Of a DNA stretch of 64,000 nt, positions 34,508 to 46,600 are shown piece after piece (position 1 is the stretch's first letter; the number at the start of each line of letters is the position of its first letter). The DNA is from Pseudisothecium myosuroides (lineage: Eukaryota; Streptophyta; Bryopsida; Hypnales; Lembophyllaceae), in the NCBI GenBank assembly GCA_951799445.1, contig OX637296.1:11098001-11162000 (forward strand), in the 5' to 3' direction. The position numbers were made by a program, and so were the translations under genes. The notes under the pieces were generated by a model, which was not told where the DNA came from, searched no databases, and saw only the letters and a list, made by a program, of their open reading frames with translations.

Positions 34508-36958
34508 ATTTCAATGCTGTGCCTAGGGAAGGTCGATGAAATAGTTTTATTCTCGAGTTTCAAGCAGTTACAAACGGCTAGGAGACATGTAGTTTGTACG
34601 ATATGAGGTGGTATGGATCATTTGTAGGAATAGGTGATGAATTGATGATAGGTAGTCGGATGACCGCTTTCCTTTTCTTTGACATGTTTGAAACGCGGCT
34701 TTGAGCAAAGCGGGCATTCAATTGCTGCCTACAGAATCTCATTGTTGCTTACAAGGCAGTTAAATATTGATTAAGGCTGAAGAAATCGTCAGATTCGGAG
34801 ATTATGTTGTACAGTATGTATTGTGAGTTTGCGACAAGGTTTGGTAATCGTAAGAAATTTAAGCTGAATCTACACTCTTGTGGTTTGAATATCGTGAAAA
34901 GAGTGGCTATCCAGTCGTTGGGAAACAACCCTTTTGCGACCTCTTTTGATGGTTCTAATGGTTCACTTCTACTTCACTTCACTTCACTTTTAGCTTTTAC
35001 ATTTTCCTTGTTATTTTCAAATTTACAATTTACAATTTCAATTCATTTTTATTTTCATTTCCAATATTAATTACTTCCTTTTGTTAGATGTAGTAGTCTA
35101 GTATATATTCACACTGTCAAAGCTAGATATATACATGAGTGCACCAAGAGTAATTAACAACAATCTAGATCACTGTATTCATTTTTTTAAAGTGTTTCTT
35201 GTGGAGAATTTATTTGTGAATTTGAGGGATGGCAGGGCAAGTAGTCTTGATGGGAAGCATCAACAATGCTAAGGCTTTGATGCCGTACTCGCACTTATCA
35301 TCCAATTTTGTAAAGCTCAATGTCAACTCTAATGCCAGGTGTGAACTTTGTGCTTTTCTCAAACTGCTGGTTGAGTTTTCTTTCTGTGCAAGGCTTTGGT
35401 TACAGTTGCACTTGCAAGAAGAAGGAACATGCATGCTTGAATTCAAACGATTATGGGTGAATTTGTCATTACTAGAATGTTGATCACTTTCAATGTGCTT
35501 TTCAAATCAATCACCTTTGTCTATGTGGTCGCCTATGTGTGTAGGTTATGTTGTGTGGCTACACAAGTCGGCTATTGAAGGTTGTTGAAGGCAGGACAAA
35601 GAAGTTTGTTCTCAGCTTCAAGTTCTACCATGCCTGCTCTAAAGACAAAAGGTGCAAAGGTGCACTAGAAGTTGCAGGCAGTCACCTCGGATAATCAACT
35701 AGTATCCACCACAATTTCTTTTCTTATTGTTTATGCAAGTCTCTCTGTGGCTAGAGCGTTTCTTTCACGGGATGTGGGTTTATATTTACAAAAGCCGTTG
35801 AGTTTAAAAGACTCTACCAAGGTTGATGTGTACATAAACCATCAACCGGCAGAGCAAGCTTGGCAATGTTTGTTGAACTAAGCAGAGCTTCAGTATATTG
35901 AAGGTTAAGGGTTGACTATAGAGCCCTTGGGTTTTGTTCTTTTGCTCCTCACCTGGAGGTGATTGGTACACGGAGGATTTTTCTTGTGTTTCAAATGGAA
36001 CACGTAGGGTTTAGGATTTAAGACCTTTTGATGTGTCATGTAGATTTCAAATTCATTGGGTAATGTTTAAGGTTTAAGACCAATTGTAAAACCAGTTGGT
36101 TGGGAAGTATTATTGGCTCTGGAACTTTGCATATACAACTGATTCTTCTTCTTCTTCTTTTGTTTGTCCGTGCAGTAGCTGACAACTAGTGTTGAAGAAG
36201 ATGCTCGAGGTAATGAATAGTTTAATTTGTAGCAAGGGGCTGCTGAGCCAACCCAACTTAAGGTTCGACAACTTCTCCTCCCTTGCTGATTTTGGAGTAA
36301 AGAAATGAACATGATGAATGACCAGGCCCGTCTGAACTTGATAGTACGTAATTTCCCCTTTCTAACATAGGACTTTTATCGACATCTGCGTGCTTTTTTT
36401 GCAACGAGTTCTACTTGTTTCCTTTTCATGAGTGGCGTTATTGGTTTACGAATTAGTTAGCAAGCAATCCTCTATAATTGCTGTCATGAGGCTGAGTGAA
36501 GAATGTATCCACAGCATTTGGACCCAGTTTCATGTTCAGATTTCGTTCTCTCAATCATGCTATCAACGTGGTGTATGTATTGAGCAGAGTGCAGCAACTC
36601 AAACCACGGCAACTAAGTTGGCAATTATTTTTACTCTTCTGGAGTTAATGGTGTCTACAGTATTCGAAATATTGAAGGTAGTGCGGTATGACATGGAACG
36701 TGTTCTTGGTATGCCTCCTAAGCTCGCAGAGTTGCCCCCTGAAGAGACCTTGAAACTATCTGACTAGTTGAGTGAGTGCATTTGGGCTTCAATTCGAGCG
36801 CTCACGTGCACATCTTGGAGTGATGGATTCAGCTCCAGCCACACGCCTGACGTGCAGGCTGTTGTTTTTGAAATTGAATTTTACTATTTTACTTTACAGG
36901 ATACTTTTAGAAAGTTTCAAAAATGCTAGATCAATTGGATCATTCTAATCGGTTATAT
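34508..36958. other. 3' flank of ENR copy 2 and unannotated DNA
   Basis: The first 200 bases resemble the copy 1 3' region (tatggatcatttgtaggaa near 34612). An ACTTC pentamer run lies at about 34968-34995. Further on, open frames at 35229-35483, 35672-35881 and 36432-36770 have moderate GC and occasional splice-like borders, but no domain I know. The last, ending LGMPPKLAELPPEETLKLSD, looks the most protein-like. I cannot assign a gene. Confidence 0.35.
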
Positions 36959-36960
36959 TA

Positions 36961-37084
36961 AGGTATGTTTGCACTTGGTGATATAGAGTGTTGTTATTGA
37001 AGATCTTGGGAATGAATTTAGACCTACTTCTGGACCGGTTTCACATTGTAAACATTACCCCTAACACCAAGTGCAAACGAACTT
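36961..37084. mobile_element. Small MITE with 20-bp inverted ends
   Basis: The left end AGGTATGTTTGCACTTGGTG and the inverted right end AAGTTCGTTTGCACTTGGTG match over the inner 13-14 bases. It is about 124 bp. No clear target duplication is visible, so the superfamily is open. Confidence 0.5.
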
Positions 37085-37839
37085 TGAATTGAGCCCAACT
37101 AATGAAATGAAGCTAACTTTGTCTAGTTTCTATTCAAATTTGAAAATCTGAAAAATTCCTAAAATTTTAATATTTTATTGTAATTTGAATGACAATGAGT
37201 GATTGAAGAGTATCTAAAACAACAACATTTCATTCAATATTTCTCTTCACAATCTGAAGGCTTAGTTTGTCTTCTTATTGTGTCAAAGTGCTTTGAGTTA
37301 TCATGGGAGTATTCTTTACTTTAAGAGAAAACACAAAGAGTGTACCATGGATTATAGAAGATGCTTTTCTAGTGTATTTTGGCAATTTCTAGCTCTTTGC
37401 TTTTGATTTGAATTCTAGCCATAAAAATGATCTATTTTAAAATTGAGTCCAAACTATTGAAATGATGGAGAATTTCTTAAAAATGACAGTATTCCGCGTG
37501 CCATTTTGACCATCTAGAACTGGTGTAGATTTTAGACCGGGCGGTTTGAACCATCTGTGACAAGTATAGATTTCAGACCAAGGAGTTTGAACTGTAAAAG
37601 TGCCAAAGTTCCAGAATGGTGCCATTTTAACCCCTAAAGGACCGAATGACCGTTGAACGTCCGCAGGTGATCTCGGGTAGGTGCGTATGAAGTCATTTTT
37701 TAACCGATGTTCTTCAAATTTTGACACAATGTGGATATTTTGATCACCTTTCCAGGAAAAAAAAATTGGACGAATCCGACGGGTAGATTAAAATTTATGG
37801 TGCCCGAAAAGGTCTCCTATGCTTGGGCAGCTTGGGCAG

Positions 37840-38115
37840 CTGTGGGCTGTGGGTTTCTGATGGAGCGGGCGGTGACCTTCGTGGCAGGGGGCGGGGAGTC
37901 AGCTGGTAGGGAAGGGGCTGGTCTTGGCTGGGAGTGGACGGGGAGCGGGTTGGGTGGGTGGGACCAAGGCTGGGAGCTGGGGATGGGGAGCGTGGATGGG
38001 TGGATGGGGACTTGGGGAGCGGGAGGGGTTTGTTTGGGAGGGGCCGGGGGAGATTGCTGGGAGCGGGGGGATGGCAGTGGGGAGCGGGTGGGAGCTTGCT
38101 GGGGAGGGAAATTAG
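37840..38115 (+). repeat. G-rich tract with many GGG/GGGG runs
   Basis: Irregular repeats of 'ggggagcggg', 'tgggagctgggg' and 'ggatgggtgg' give dozens of G-runs on the + strand inside an otherwise AT-rich element. Open frames over it (Gly/Trp-rich) are compositional. The sequence could form G-quadruplexes. Confidence 0.6.
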
Positions 38116-38602
38116 TGAAATTATGGGTTATAATTTTCTTTTGCCATGAAATTTTTTTTGCTTATAGAAGATTGTGTCATGTATATTTTCATCGTTTGGA
38201 TTTCCAAAAAAAAAATTTGTCCGTTCACAAAAAAAATTCAAAAATTGGCTAGTGTATTGCCAATTTTTTATACCTCTTTGAATTGCAGGGTGATTTAGAG
38301 AGAGTTAGAACTTGAATTTGCTTCCAAAATTTAACATGAATGTACCTAAGAGGACATACAATTGAATGGTGAAGAGACTCAATCTTGTGTAGTGGAAAAC
38401 ATTTTCTCCAAGAGGGCTTGAAGTCTGCTGACCCTGTCAAGCAGTGATGAAAAAAACTTTTTTTCAAACTTTGAATGTTATAATCTTTCAATCCGTGCGG
38501 TGAAATGGTCTGAAATTTTTTCCACACATTGGTAATATACTTTACTATAGTTTTGTATGGATGAAGTTTCAAAAAAAAGTTTTCATTCTCATTTTTGATT
38601 AA

Positions 38603-39536
38603 CCCCTAAAGGACCGGCATGCATTTTTTGGCCGTATAGAAATTTTGGGCAGGTCCGTGTGACTAGAGATTTCCATATTTTAAGCTGAAATTTTAATAGA
38701 AGGTGGGCGCAAGGAATATCTTTCATATGCACTAAATTTCAGGACATTTGGAAATAGGAGTCAAAAGTTATGGCCAAATATGTTACTTTTTTTCGTAACC
38801 GGGCAGTCTGGGCAGCAAGAAAAATTTGGCAAAAATTTGATTTTTTTTTTTAATATTTTTTTTCTTGTAGATTATATTTTTGTCTATCTAGAAAGCTTTG
38901 ATTCATTTCATTTGGATTTGTTATGAGAAAGTTATGGACATTCTTGTTTTTCGGGCAGTTAGAGCATCTTCTTGAAAAAAATAACTTGTAGGAATGATTT
39001 CTATATGCTATTTTTGCAATTTTAAAAAAAAAAAAAATTCTCATGGTTTACTTTACTTGCTAGAACAATTTTACCATTGGGATTAGTATATTTTAATTCC
39101 ATCTAAAATATATTAATGTTTTAGATTTTCCTTCTATCTCGTACCTACTTCTACTTAATGAATTTTTTAGGAATGATAATTAAGTTTTTTTGAATATTTT
39201 TTATTTCCCTAGACTCTCAAATCAATTCTCCACTATAAAGATTTGAAGCACGAAACTCTATTGTGCAAAAATTTTAAGTGCAAAATGTTTAAAGTCAAAA
39301 AATCTAGTCCTGCAATGTGCTGAAATACTTGTTTTTTCCACTTTAAATGCAGATATCTTGCAATCTGAGCAGTCAAAAATTCTGAAATTTTTTCCACATA
39401 TTCTCATACCAGTTAGGTGTAAGATCCTACGGTTAGATGTGCAAAAAAAACATTTTTCACTTTTTTTTACTCCTTGCTACAGAAATGGCAGTTTTGATGG
39501 TTTTTTGGCAGAAAAAATGCCTTGGGCCTTTAGGGG
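38603..39536. mobile_element. TTAA-family MITE, inner copy
   Basis: The element is 934 bp with TTAA at 38599-38602 and 39537-39540. The ends are CCCCTAAAGGACC and, inverted, CCCCTAAAGGCCC. It is visibly close along its whole length to the copy at 46501-47436 (936 bp), including 'tgggcaggt', 'agttatggacattcttg', 'tagagcatcttcttg', 'agatatcttgcaatctgagc' and 'agatcctacggttagatg'. The two copies are probably recent insertions of the same subfamily. Confidence 0.85.
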
Positions 39537-39607
39537 TTAACATACCAAAAATACGCAGTCTTTGACAATGTCTTCCTAAAAAACCCGCCTGGTCCTTTAG
39601 GGGTTAA

Positions 39608-40320
39608 TGAAATTTCCCATAATGAAGCTTACCACATCTAGTTTCTGTTTGAAAGTTTGAAAAATTTCTAAAATTAAATATTTTATAATTATGTGCTTCT
39701 CCTGCATGGTGGGTTCACTTGAAGATAGCTAGAAGGTTGAGACCTTGATTGCAGTTCCTCCGTGGTGTTTGTAGGGTCCATCGTAGGCTACATAGATGAG
39801 GTAAGGAATCTTTAAACCACGCATGCATGTCCTCAATTCATATCCTACGTGGTTCATATTCCGTCACGTTACACTATTACTATTACATTTTGAATTAGGT
39901 TTGCCAACGATAGCCTGCATGATGCTGCTTGTCGTTCGTATGTTATGATTGCTTAACTAATTCTTAGGAGCGTGATTCTGCTCTTACGGGAATCTTTATA
40001 TTGCTTCATTCTCATCTTATCGAATCGGTCAGCATCAGTCTTGGAAAGCTGATCGAGTTTGCTTCCTAATTGCCTGCGTAGTATGGTGTTGTCTGAAATT
40101 CTTTCTTTAACTGCTGTGGTGAGTCGCAAAATCTATGGATTGCCGGGGCTGTGATGGATTGTAAGTTGTGGTGGTTGTTATGAGCGTGGCATGGGGTGAT
40201 CAGACTGAGCTTGCCTTCTGGGGGAATTCTTAAAAAACAATCTTCTCAGAAGAGAATAGCTTCAGAAAATCTCATTGGAAACCTACGGGTTTAGGAGTAG
40301 CAGTCAGTCTTAAGGACTTT
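39608..40320 (+). other. Region upstream of the HOP2-like fragment
   Basis: GC rises after 39700, and splice-like strings occur, for example 'gatgag|gtaagg' near 39797. This could be the 5' part of the gene copy that contributed the HOP2-like exon. I cannot join any exons with confidence. Confidence 0.3.
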
Positions 40321-40641
40321 GTAGTCGGACTGTGGCAGCAAAACAGGCTTCTCAATATTCAAACCCCGGTTCAAACGGCATCGGATGCACTACAAAAGAT
40401 TGGCATGAAGAAAACGGCGGTGCAGAAGGCGATGGACACGCTGGCAATGGAACGGAAAATCTCATTCAAAGATTATGGGAAACAGCCAGTGTGCCTGGCT
40501 AATCAGACCCAATTTGAGATTCCTGAGATTCCTGATGTTGACGAGCTCGATGCAAATGAACGAAGTAGCAGATGACCAATTACTGGCCAGCAGAATGATG
40601 TCGCAGCCGTTCGTTCTCATGTGTCCGATCTCTATAAAAGC
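40321..40641 (+). pseudogene. HOP2-like (TBPIP winged-helix) gene fragment
   Basis: HOP2 works with MND1 to help RAD51/DMC1 pair homologous chromosomes in meiosis. The frame from 40321 contains QQNRLLNIQT, then SDALQKIGMKKTAVQKAMDTLA, then KISFKDYGKQPVCLANQTQFEIP. This closely follows the plant HOP2 N-terminal domain (EQNKPLN.QN.ADALQKFNLKKTAVQKALDSLA...ITFKEYGKQ...Q.QFEIP). A few residues are inserted after LNIQT. A TGA at 40573-40575 interrupts the start of the coiled coil, and NDVAAVRSHVSDLYKS continues in the same frame. No N-terminal exon and no C-terminal half are visible. It is probably a truncated gene copy. AATAAA at about 40725 could be an old polyadenylation signal. Confidence 0.65.
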
Positions 40642-41755
40642 AGGTGTTCACATGTTTACAGTCTGATCGACTCCTCATGCTTTCTTGAAATTTTAAGCGA
40701 TTCGTTTAAATTTCATTCCTGATTAATAAAAGTGTGTTTCAATCTATCAATGTTACATGCAATTTTTGGTAGCTTCATATGAAGTATGGGAGGCAACCCA
40801 TTCCTGACCACTTAAGGAGTTCTATGAACCTGCAAGGCAGCTGTTGTGACTGAGTAAATTTTCCCTTGTGTAGCAATAGATTGCGGAAGGTTTCCATAAT
40901 TTTTAAGTTTTTTTTTCCGCAAAATGTAGTTACTGTGAATTTTTCAACACAAGATTTTATTCCTCCTATATGAATGATATAGGGCTTGCTATTTCTATCC
41001 ATGGGCTGAAAACAAAATTGACCAAGGGGTGGTTTCAATATTGAGAGTCTTGTAGCCAATCAAAATGCGCCACAACTGCCCCGCGAAACGTGCCATAATT
41101 AATCAGTGTTTTTCTCTTGCTTCATGGAAAGAGAACAGTCTACATACCTAGAGTGGGGCACTGATCAAGAATGGGTTGCCTCCCATAAGTTAGCAACAAC
41201 CGCAATCAAGAGCTATGTCCATATTGAGCTCATGAATACAACTGACATTCTATCAAATATTTACATTAAGTTGAGGCTCTTGTTGCCGAGTACGTCTTGC
41301 CAAACAAATGTCCATTTTCTAATTCAAGTGCATTGAGGTACATGTGCCCCATAACTTAATAGTAGCCTTCAAAGAGGCTGTCTTTTCCTCTCTAGAATTT
41401 TCATCCACAAAATTCATCTACACATCATTAATGTAAGCTCCAATACCGGGATAGTGGCAGTACATTTATGAAGTGCTTCATTTGTTTTTGCTAACGCTAA
41501 GACTAGACATACAAATCAACAAATAATTATAAAGAAAGATGGTTTGCCAAAAATCCAAATAATCCATTGAGTTATATACCAATGTAATTTAACCATTTGC
41601 CACAAAAAAAAACAAATTTTGATGGTAAAGTGAAGGGTGGAGATGCCATTTTTATATTGAAATCCATTGTCCATCATAAATCCTCAAAGGATATGAAATA
41701 ATTTGAATATGAGAGCTTGACCGCTCATTATCTAAATGTAAAAATTATATGTAGA
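40642..41755. other. Intergenic DNA
   Basis: Nothing recognised. Short open frames only (for example 41106-41336), without known domains. Confidence 0.45.
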
Positions 41756-41759
41756 GTAG

Positions 41760-42230
41760 AGTTTTAGACCTCATTTAAGTCTAGTAGAATAACTTTTTTC
41801 AAAAAACTTTTGACTAAAAAAAAATTGGGAATTCAGGATAACTTTCATCTCCAAACATATGTTTGAAATTTTTATCCTCTAATCAAAAGTTATAAATTAA
41901 AATTTAGAGAAGGTGTTTGAAAGTGTCAAAGAAAATGTCAAAGAAAATGTTCCTTGTTGGAACCCTTTTTTGAAATTTGTCTATAACTTTTGAGTGAAGG
42001 CTTGAAATCTCAAACAGATTTTTGGAGATGAAATTTAACTTGATTTACCAACTTTTTTTTAGTTCAAAGTTTTTTGAATAAAGTTACTCTAGTATGTTTA
42101 AATGAGGTTTGAAATTTTACTTCAAACACAATTCTTGCTTTTGACTTAATTATGAATAGTTGAGCTCCTACTCATTCTAATTTATATATCCCACATGGGT
42201 TGTTTTACCTCTTACCACCCCATATGTATA
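41760..42230. repeat. Foldback element, GGGGTGGTAAGAGG family
   Basis: The arms at about 41765-41935 and 41950-42125 are imperfect inverted copies of about 165 bp ('cctcatttaagtctagtagaataac' type against its inverse near 42100). The right end carries CCCACATGGGTTGTTTTACC and TTACCACCCC, the family blocks also seen at 14.0-14.5 kb and 19.56 kb. The arm sequence also matches 19630-19790 inside the CACTA element. Confidence 0.65.
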
Positions 42231-43027
42231 CATTTCATGGAGGTCACTTTACAAAAAATAGAAATCCACATGAGTTAATTTATAAGGTGCATTTTATTCA
42301 TTGAAGGAAAAAATTATAAATGAATTGAATCTACTTTATCTTGGATTTAATCCTTGAAACGTCATTATATATAAAATAGGATATTGGAAAAATTCTTGAT
42401 TTAAAAACAATAGATATAAATTATTGTGAATAAAATTAGAGAAGAGAAAAAAATTAATTTTAGAATGAATATAATCCATGGTTCTTCTAATAGAGGAATG
42501 AAAAACAATATGTTTTTAACCATTTAACGCTTTTGGATATTGTAACTAGATGCACTGGATTTCAAACATTTTCTATTAAGATCAAAACCAAAAAAATAAA
42601 ATGGATTAAAGTAGAAATTAATTATACAATTGTCTTTTCAATTAGAATGGGAATATTTTGTCAAAATTAAAGAATTATTCAATGGTGGAATTGGAAGATC
42701 AAAATGTCTATTTGAATTGGATTATGCACATTCAAAAATGAGATTTTTGAGGATGTGTGCTTTTAGAGTTAAATAGAATTTTGGTAAAATTTAAAAATAG
42801 AAGTAAAGAGATTCATCAATTTTTGATACCATCACCTCTTCATTGCAACCATTTATATCAAGAATAAGATATTCATACATAATTATTGTGAAGTTTGTGA
42901 GTGAAAGTGACTTTTGAGTTAAATAGAAATTTCGTTCTGTCAACTCAACTAGGTGCTTGAGGTTGCAAGATTGTGCATTGGCTTGATGCGTAAGGTATGC
43001 ATTGACTTGATGAATTTTTAATTAATA
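42231..43027. other. Very AT-rich intergenic DNA
   Basis: No gene or repeat structure recognised up to the proposed Helitron end. Confidence 0.45.
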
Positions 43028-43639
43028 CTAGCAGTTGGCGCTTGCTTTGCTACGCATAAAATATATTGCTTTCATCAATTTTTCATGTGATAGAATGTAG
43101 ATAAATAAAATATGTATAATCTTTAAAGGAAAATATTGACATCCTCATACAATATTCTTTGAAAATATATATATAGTAATTAAAAAAAATCTATATATGA
43201 TAATTTTTACAAAATAAAATATTTATATAGTATTTAAAATATTTAAAAGATATTCAAAAGATCCAAATAGTAAATTATAAATATCTTCATAATCATTTGA
43301 ATATATTGCAATCTAGAATATAAAAAAAAGATATATCCAAGTTAAAATTTATACATTAGAATCTTTGCATATTTGGCTATTTGCATACTCTCAAAGAAAA
43401 GTGATAAATTTTATAAATAGATTGCATCTAAAGATGCATGCATTGGAATGCCCTTCCATTGACTATAAAAGAATGTAGCAAAATGGCTACAAATATCATT
43501 CTACCATATTTATTGATATGGTAGGCTGTCTCAACTGAGACAGTGAAATAATGATGGACACCAAAAGAATGCAGTTGGATGGAAGGGGACATCGCCGGAG
43601 CGTGCATGAATCCTAAACATGCAGAGTTTGAAACAAACT

Positions 43640-46600
43640 CTTAACTTTTCCATCCACCTGATCCAGGTGTAAATATATGTAGGAATCTCCAAGACAATGT
43701 CATGCAAAAACCTCAAGGTAAACCACATTTTTTACCATTCTTATGGCATTTGAATTGTCATTAGCAACCTTAATGTTTTCAGGATGTCTACCACGAGACA
43801 AAGCCACATATAATTGACCATGGCTAAATACTTCATTTCAAAGATAAATGCCGACTCGATTATATGATTGGCCCTGTGATTTGTTGATTGTCATTGCAAA
43901 AGAACCAATGACAGGAAATTGTCTCCGACATAGTGTAAATGGCAAGCGGTTATCGTTGCAATGATGTGTGATTCTTGGAATCAACACTTCTTGACCACAA
44001 TGACGCCCTTCCACAATTTCACACAATAATATAGATGGAGATACTTGTAACAAACGTAAGCGACTACCATTGCACAAACCTTTTGCCGGATTTAAGTTTC
44101 TTAGCAACATCACATATTGACCACATTTAAGATTTAATTGATGAGGTGGCAAACCACTAAGATGTAGAGAATTTAAAAATTCTACCGGATAATGATGGGC
44201 ATATTCATCATTTTCGTGAATAAAATCAGCGCTAAAATATTGATGCACATCACCAAGCATACGGTCAGTGATTTTACGGTTGATTTTTTGGGCATCATCA
44301 TTTCGGACAACCAAAATTACACGCTCAGAGAAATCAACCGAGTCATCAAAAATTGCATCAATGAGTCCATTTAGAGAATTTCCATGCGCAACCATTCCAA
44401 GCGGTAGCTCTACCTCTGAACCAGTTTTGCCTTCACCGATATTTAATAAAAACTGTTGAAAATCTGGTTGACTTTGTAAACGCATATTAGTGGTCAAATG
44501 AAAATGTTGCATTAACGGAAACAAATATGAACGCTATAAGCAAGCCTCAACAGTTTGCTTACGACCTCCACCTACAACGACATGCAAAGTTTGGCAGAAA
44601 TCACCACCATATAAAACTATAAGACCGCCATTCGGAATATCAATACCTCGAATATCTCGCAATGATCGATCTATTGCTTCGATCATAAATCTATGTCCAG
44701 CACAAGCTTCATCAAGTACAATCAACTGTACTTCACGCAAACTTTGAGCTTATGATGATTGGGCACTAATCAAATATGTTGATTTTTCATGCAATTGTAA
44801 AGGAATGGCAAGAGAAGAATGTGTTGTTTGTCCTTCTTGCAAAAGACAAGCAGCAATTCCACTTGTTGTCATTGCCATACATTTAATACCACGACCCCGA
44901 AGATGCCCTAATATGGTATTGTATACAAAAGTCTTGCCGGTACCCCCATGGCCGTCCAAAAAAAATAACTTACACGAAGGATGAGGTTCTAAAATGGCAT
45001 TAGTAACTGCATTGAAAACAATGCGTTGTTCTTCATTTAGTTTGTCCACGTCCTCTACTATAAAGTTAATATTCAAATTATCTAAGTTATTGTTGTCATT
45101 GACATCATCAACAACATCAACAACATTTGGATAACCAAATTCATTCAAATCTTGAATGTCAAAAAAATCTTCAATGCGTTTAGCATTAAACAACAAATGT
45201 TCATTAATGGACAAAATCGCTTTGCTATAGCAATTTTGATCATTACGCCAGTCATCAGACATAGCGTCAATATGTCTCCTCAACAAACCAAGAGGATCCA
45301 ATGGTTGTCCAAACACAAGAAGCGTTGCAAACAATCGTCGAATTTGTTTAGGCAATGCAATGATGGTTGCCTCCTGGAGACAATTGTCCCATTCACCATC
45401 ATCTTGTAAAAGTCCTCTTGCAATGCAAGCAGCTTTGTACGTCAAATGTATCGTATCTTGAAAACAAAATAGGTCATCAAACGAAGTTGGTGCCTCAACA
45501 TGAGTCAACAACAAACACAAGTAAAATAATTTGGTACCTACAGGAATCATATTTACTCTACCAAAAACTTTTATCTTGCGTTGTCTTCTTTCCCACAAAT
45601 TTTTCTTCTCATTTCACTTATAGTGCAATGGAAGATCTATGTATCGAAAAAGCATATGATTGCCTTGATTGCCAGAAGCAATTAAGGCACGAATGCGACG
45701 ATTGAGTTCAAAAAACTTTGTAAGTTTGGTTTTAGTGTTTTGATCAATCACTGATTGCAAAGATGTTCCTTCTTGGAAGATAACATATTGTTGACCGGGG
45801 AGATGAATGGGGAGATGAATGGGTAAACGGCAAATATTATGACTCTTGTTGTTGGTTTCAAAACCAGAGAGCCTCCAACATGCTTCTTGCGCGGCCACAT
45901 AACGTCCCTCTAAAGATTAATTAATCTCATCGACAACCTCATCTATTTCTACAACGCCGCGATCTGGCCCCTTAAAAATATATTTATGGAGGTATTTCAC
46001 AGTTTTTATTGAACTACAAACCTCCACATTAATATGGCAATTAAAACGGCCTATCAAAAATGGATTGTATAGCACAACTCATCGATTGTCCAAATGAACA
46101 ATTTGACCTCGCATACGTTTTTCAACATAGCGATTGTCATTTCGAGACGATACAAAACATGACCATCACCATTCATCTCGGTGATATTTCGAGATTGCAT
46201 TGGATAATGTTTGGAGCATTTTCCATCCTCCATGCATGGACAATTGGGATTATCCAAACCACATGGACCGTATATCATGTGCTTAGCAACTGCAGCATAA
46301 AGTTGTGGTTGCCTATTCGAATCTGGAATCTCAGCACATACAATTCTATCTACAAAGTCACAATTGTTGACCTTGTCTTTCAGCCAAAGAAGAATGTGAG
46401 CATAAGGGAGACCACGCTTTTGAAACTCAATAGTATAAGAAAAAACAATTGTCTCCCCCAATACATTTTTCTTTGTGATTTCGTCCATCATTGCTTTTAA
46501 CCCCTAAAGGACCGGCATGCCTTTTTTGGCAGTATAGAAATTTTGGGCAGGTACGTGTGACCAGAGATTTTAATATTTTAAGCTGAAATTTTAACAGAAG

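Larger units (their letters stand above)
37631..39603. mobile_element. Outer TTAA element containing a second TTAA element
   Basis: The left end CCCCTAAAGGACC follows TTAA at 37627-37630, and the right end GGTCCTTTAGGGG precedes TTAA at 39604-39607; these 13-bp ends are perfect inverted repeats. A complete second element (38603-39536) sits inside. Without it the outer element is about 1.04 kb. It contains a G-rich stretch (37840-38115) that other family members lack. Confidence 0.7.

Noticed and set aside
37731..38252. Gly/Trp-rich 173-codon frame
   Set aside because: It coincides with the G-rich tract and runs into TTAA element sequence on both sides.
46060..46500. 146-codon + strand frame opposite the Helitron Rep
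   Set aside because: It is antisense to the Rep coding frame and has no known domain.
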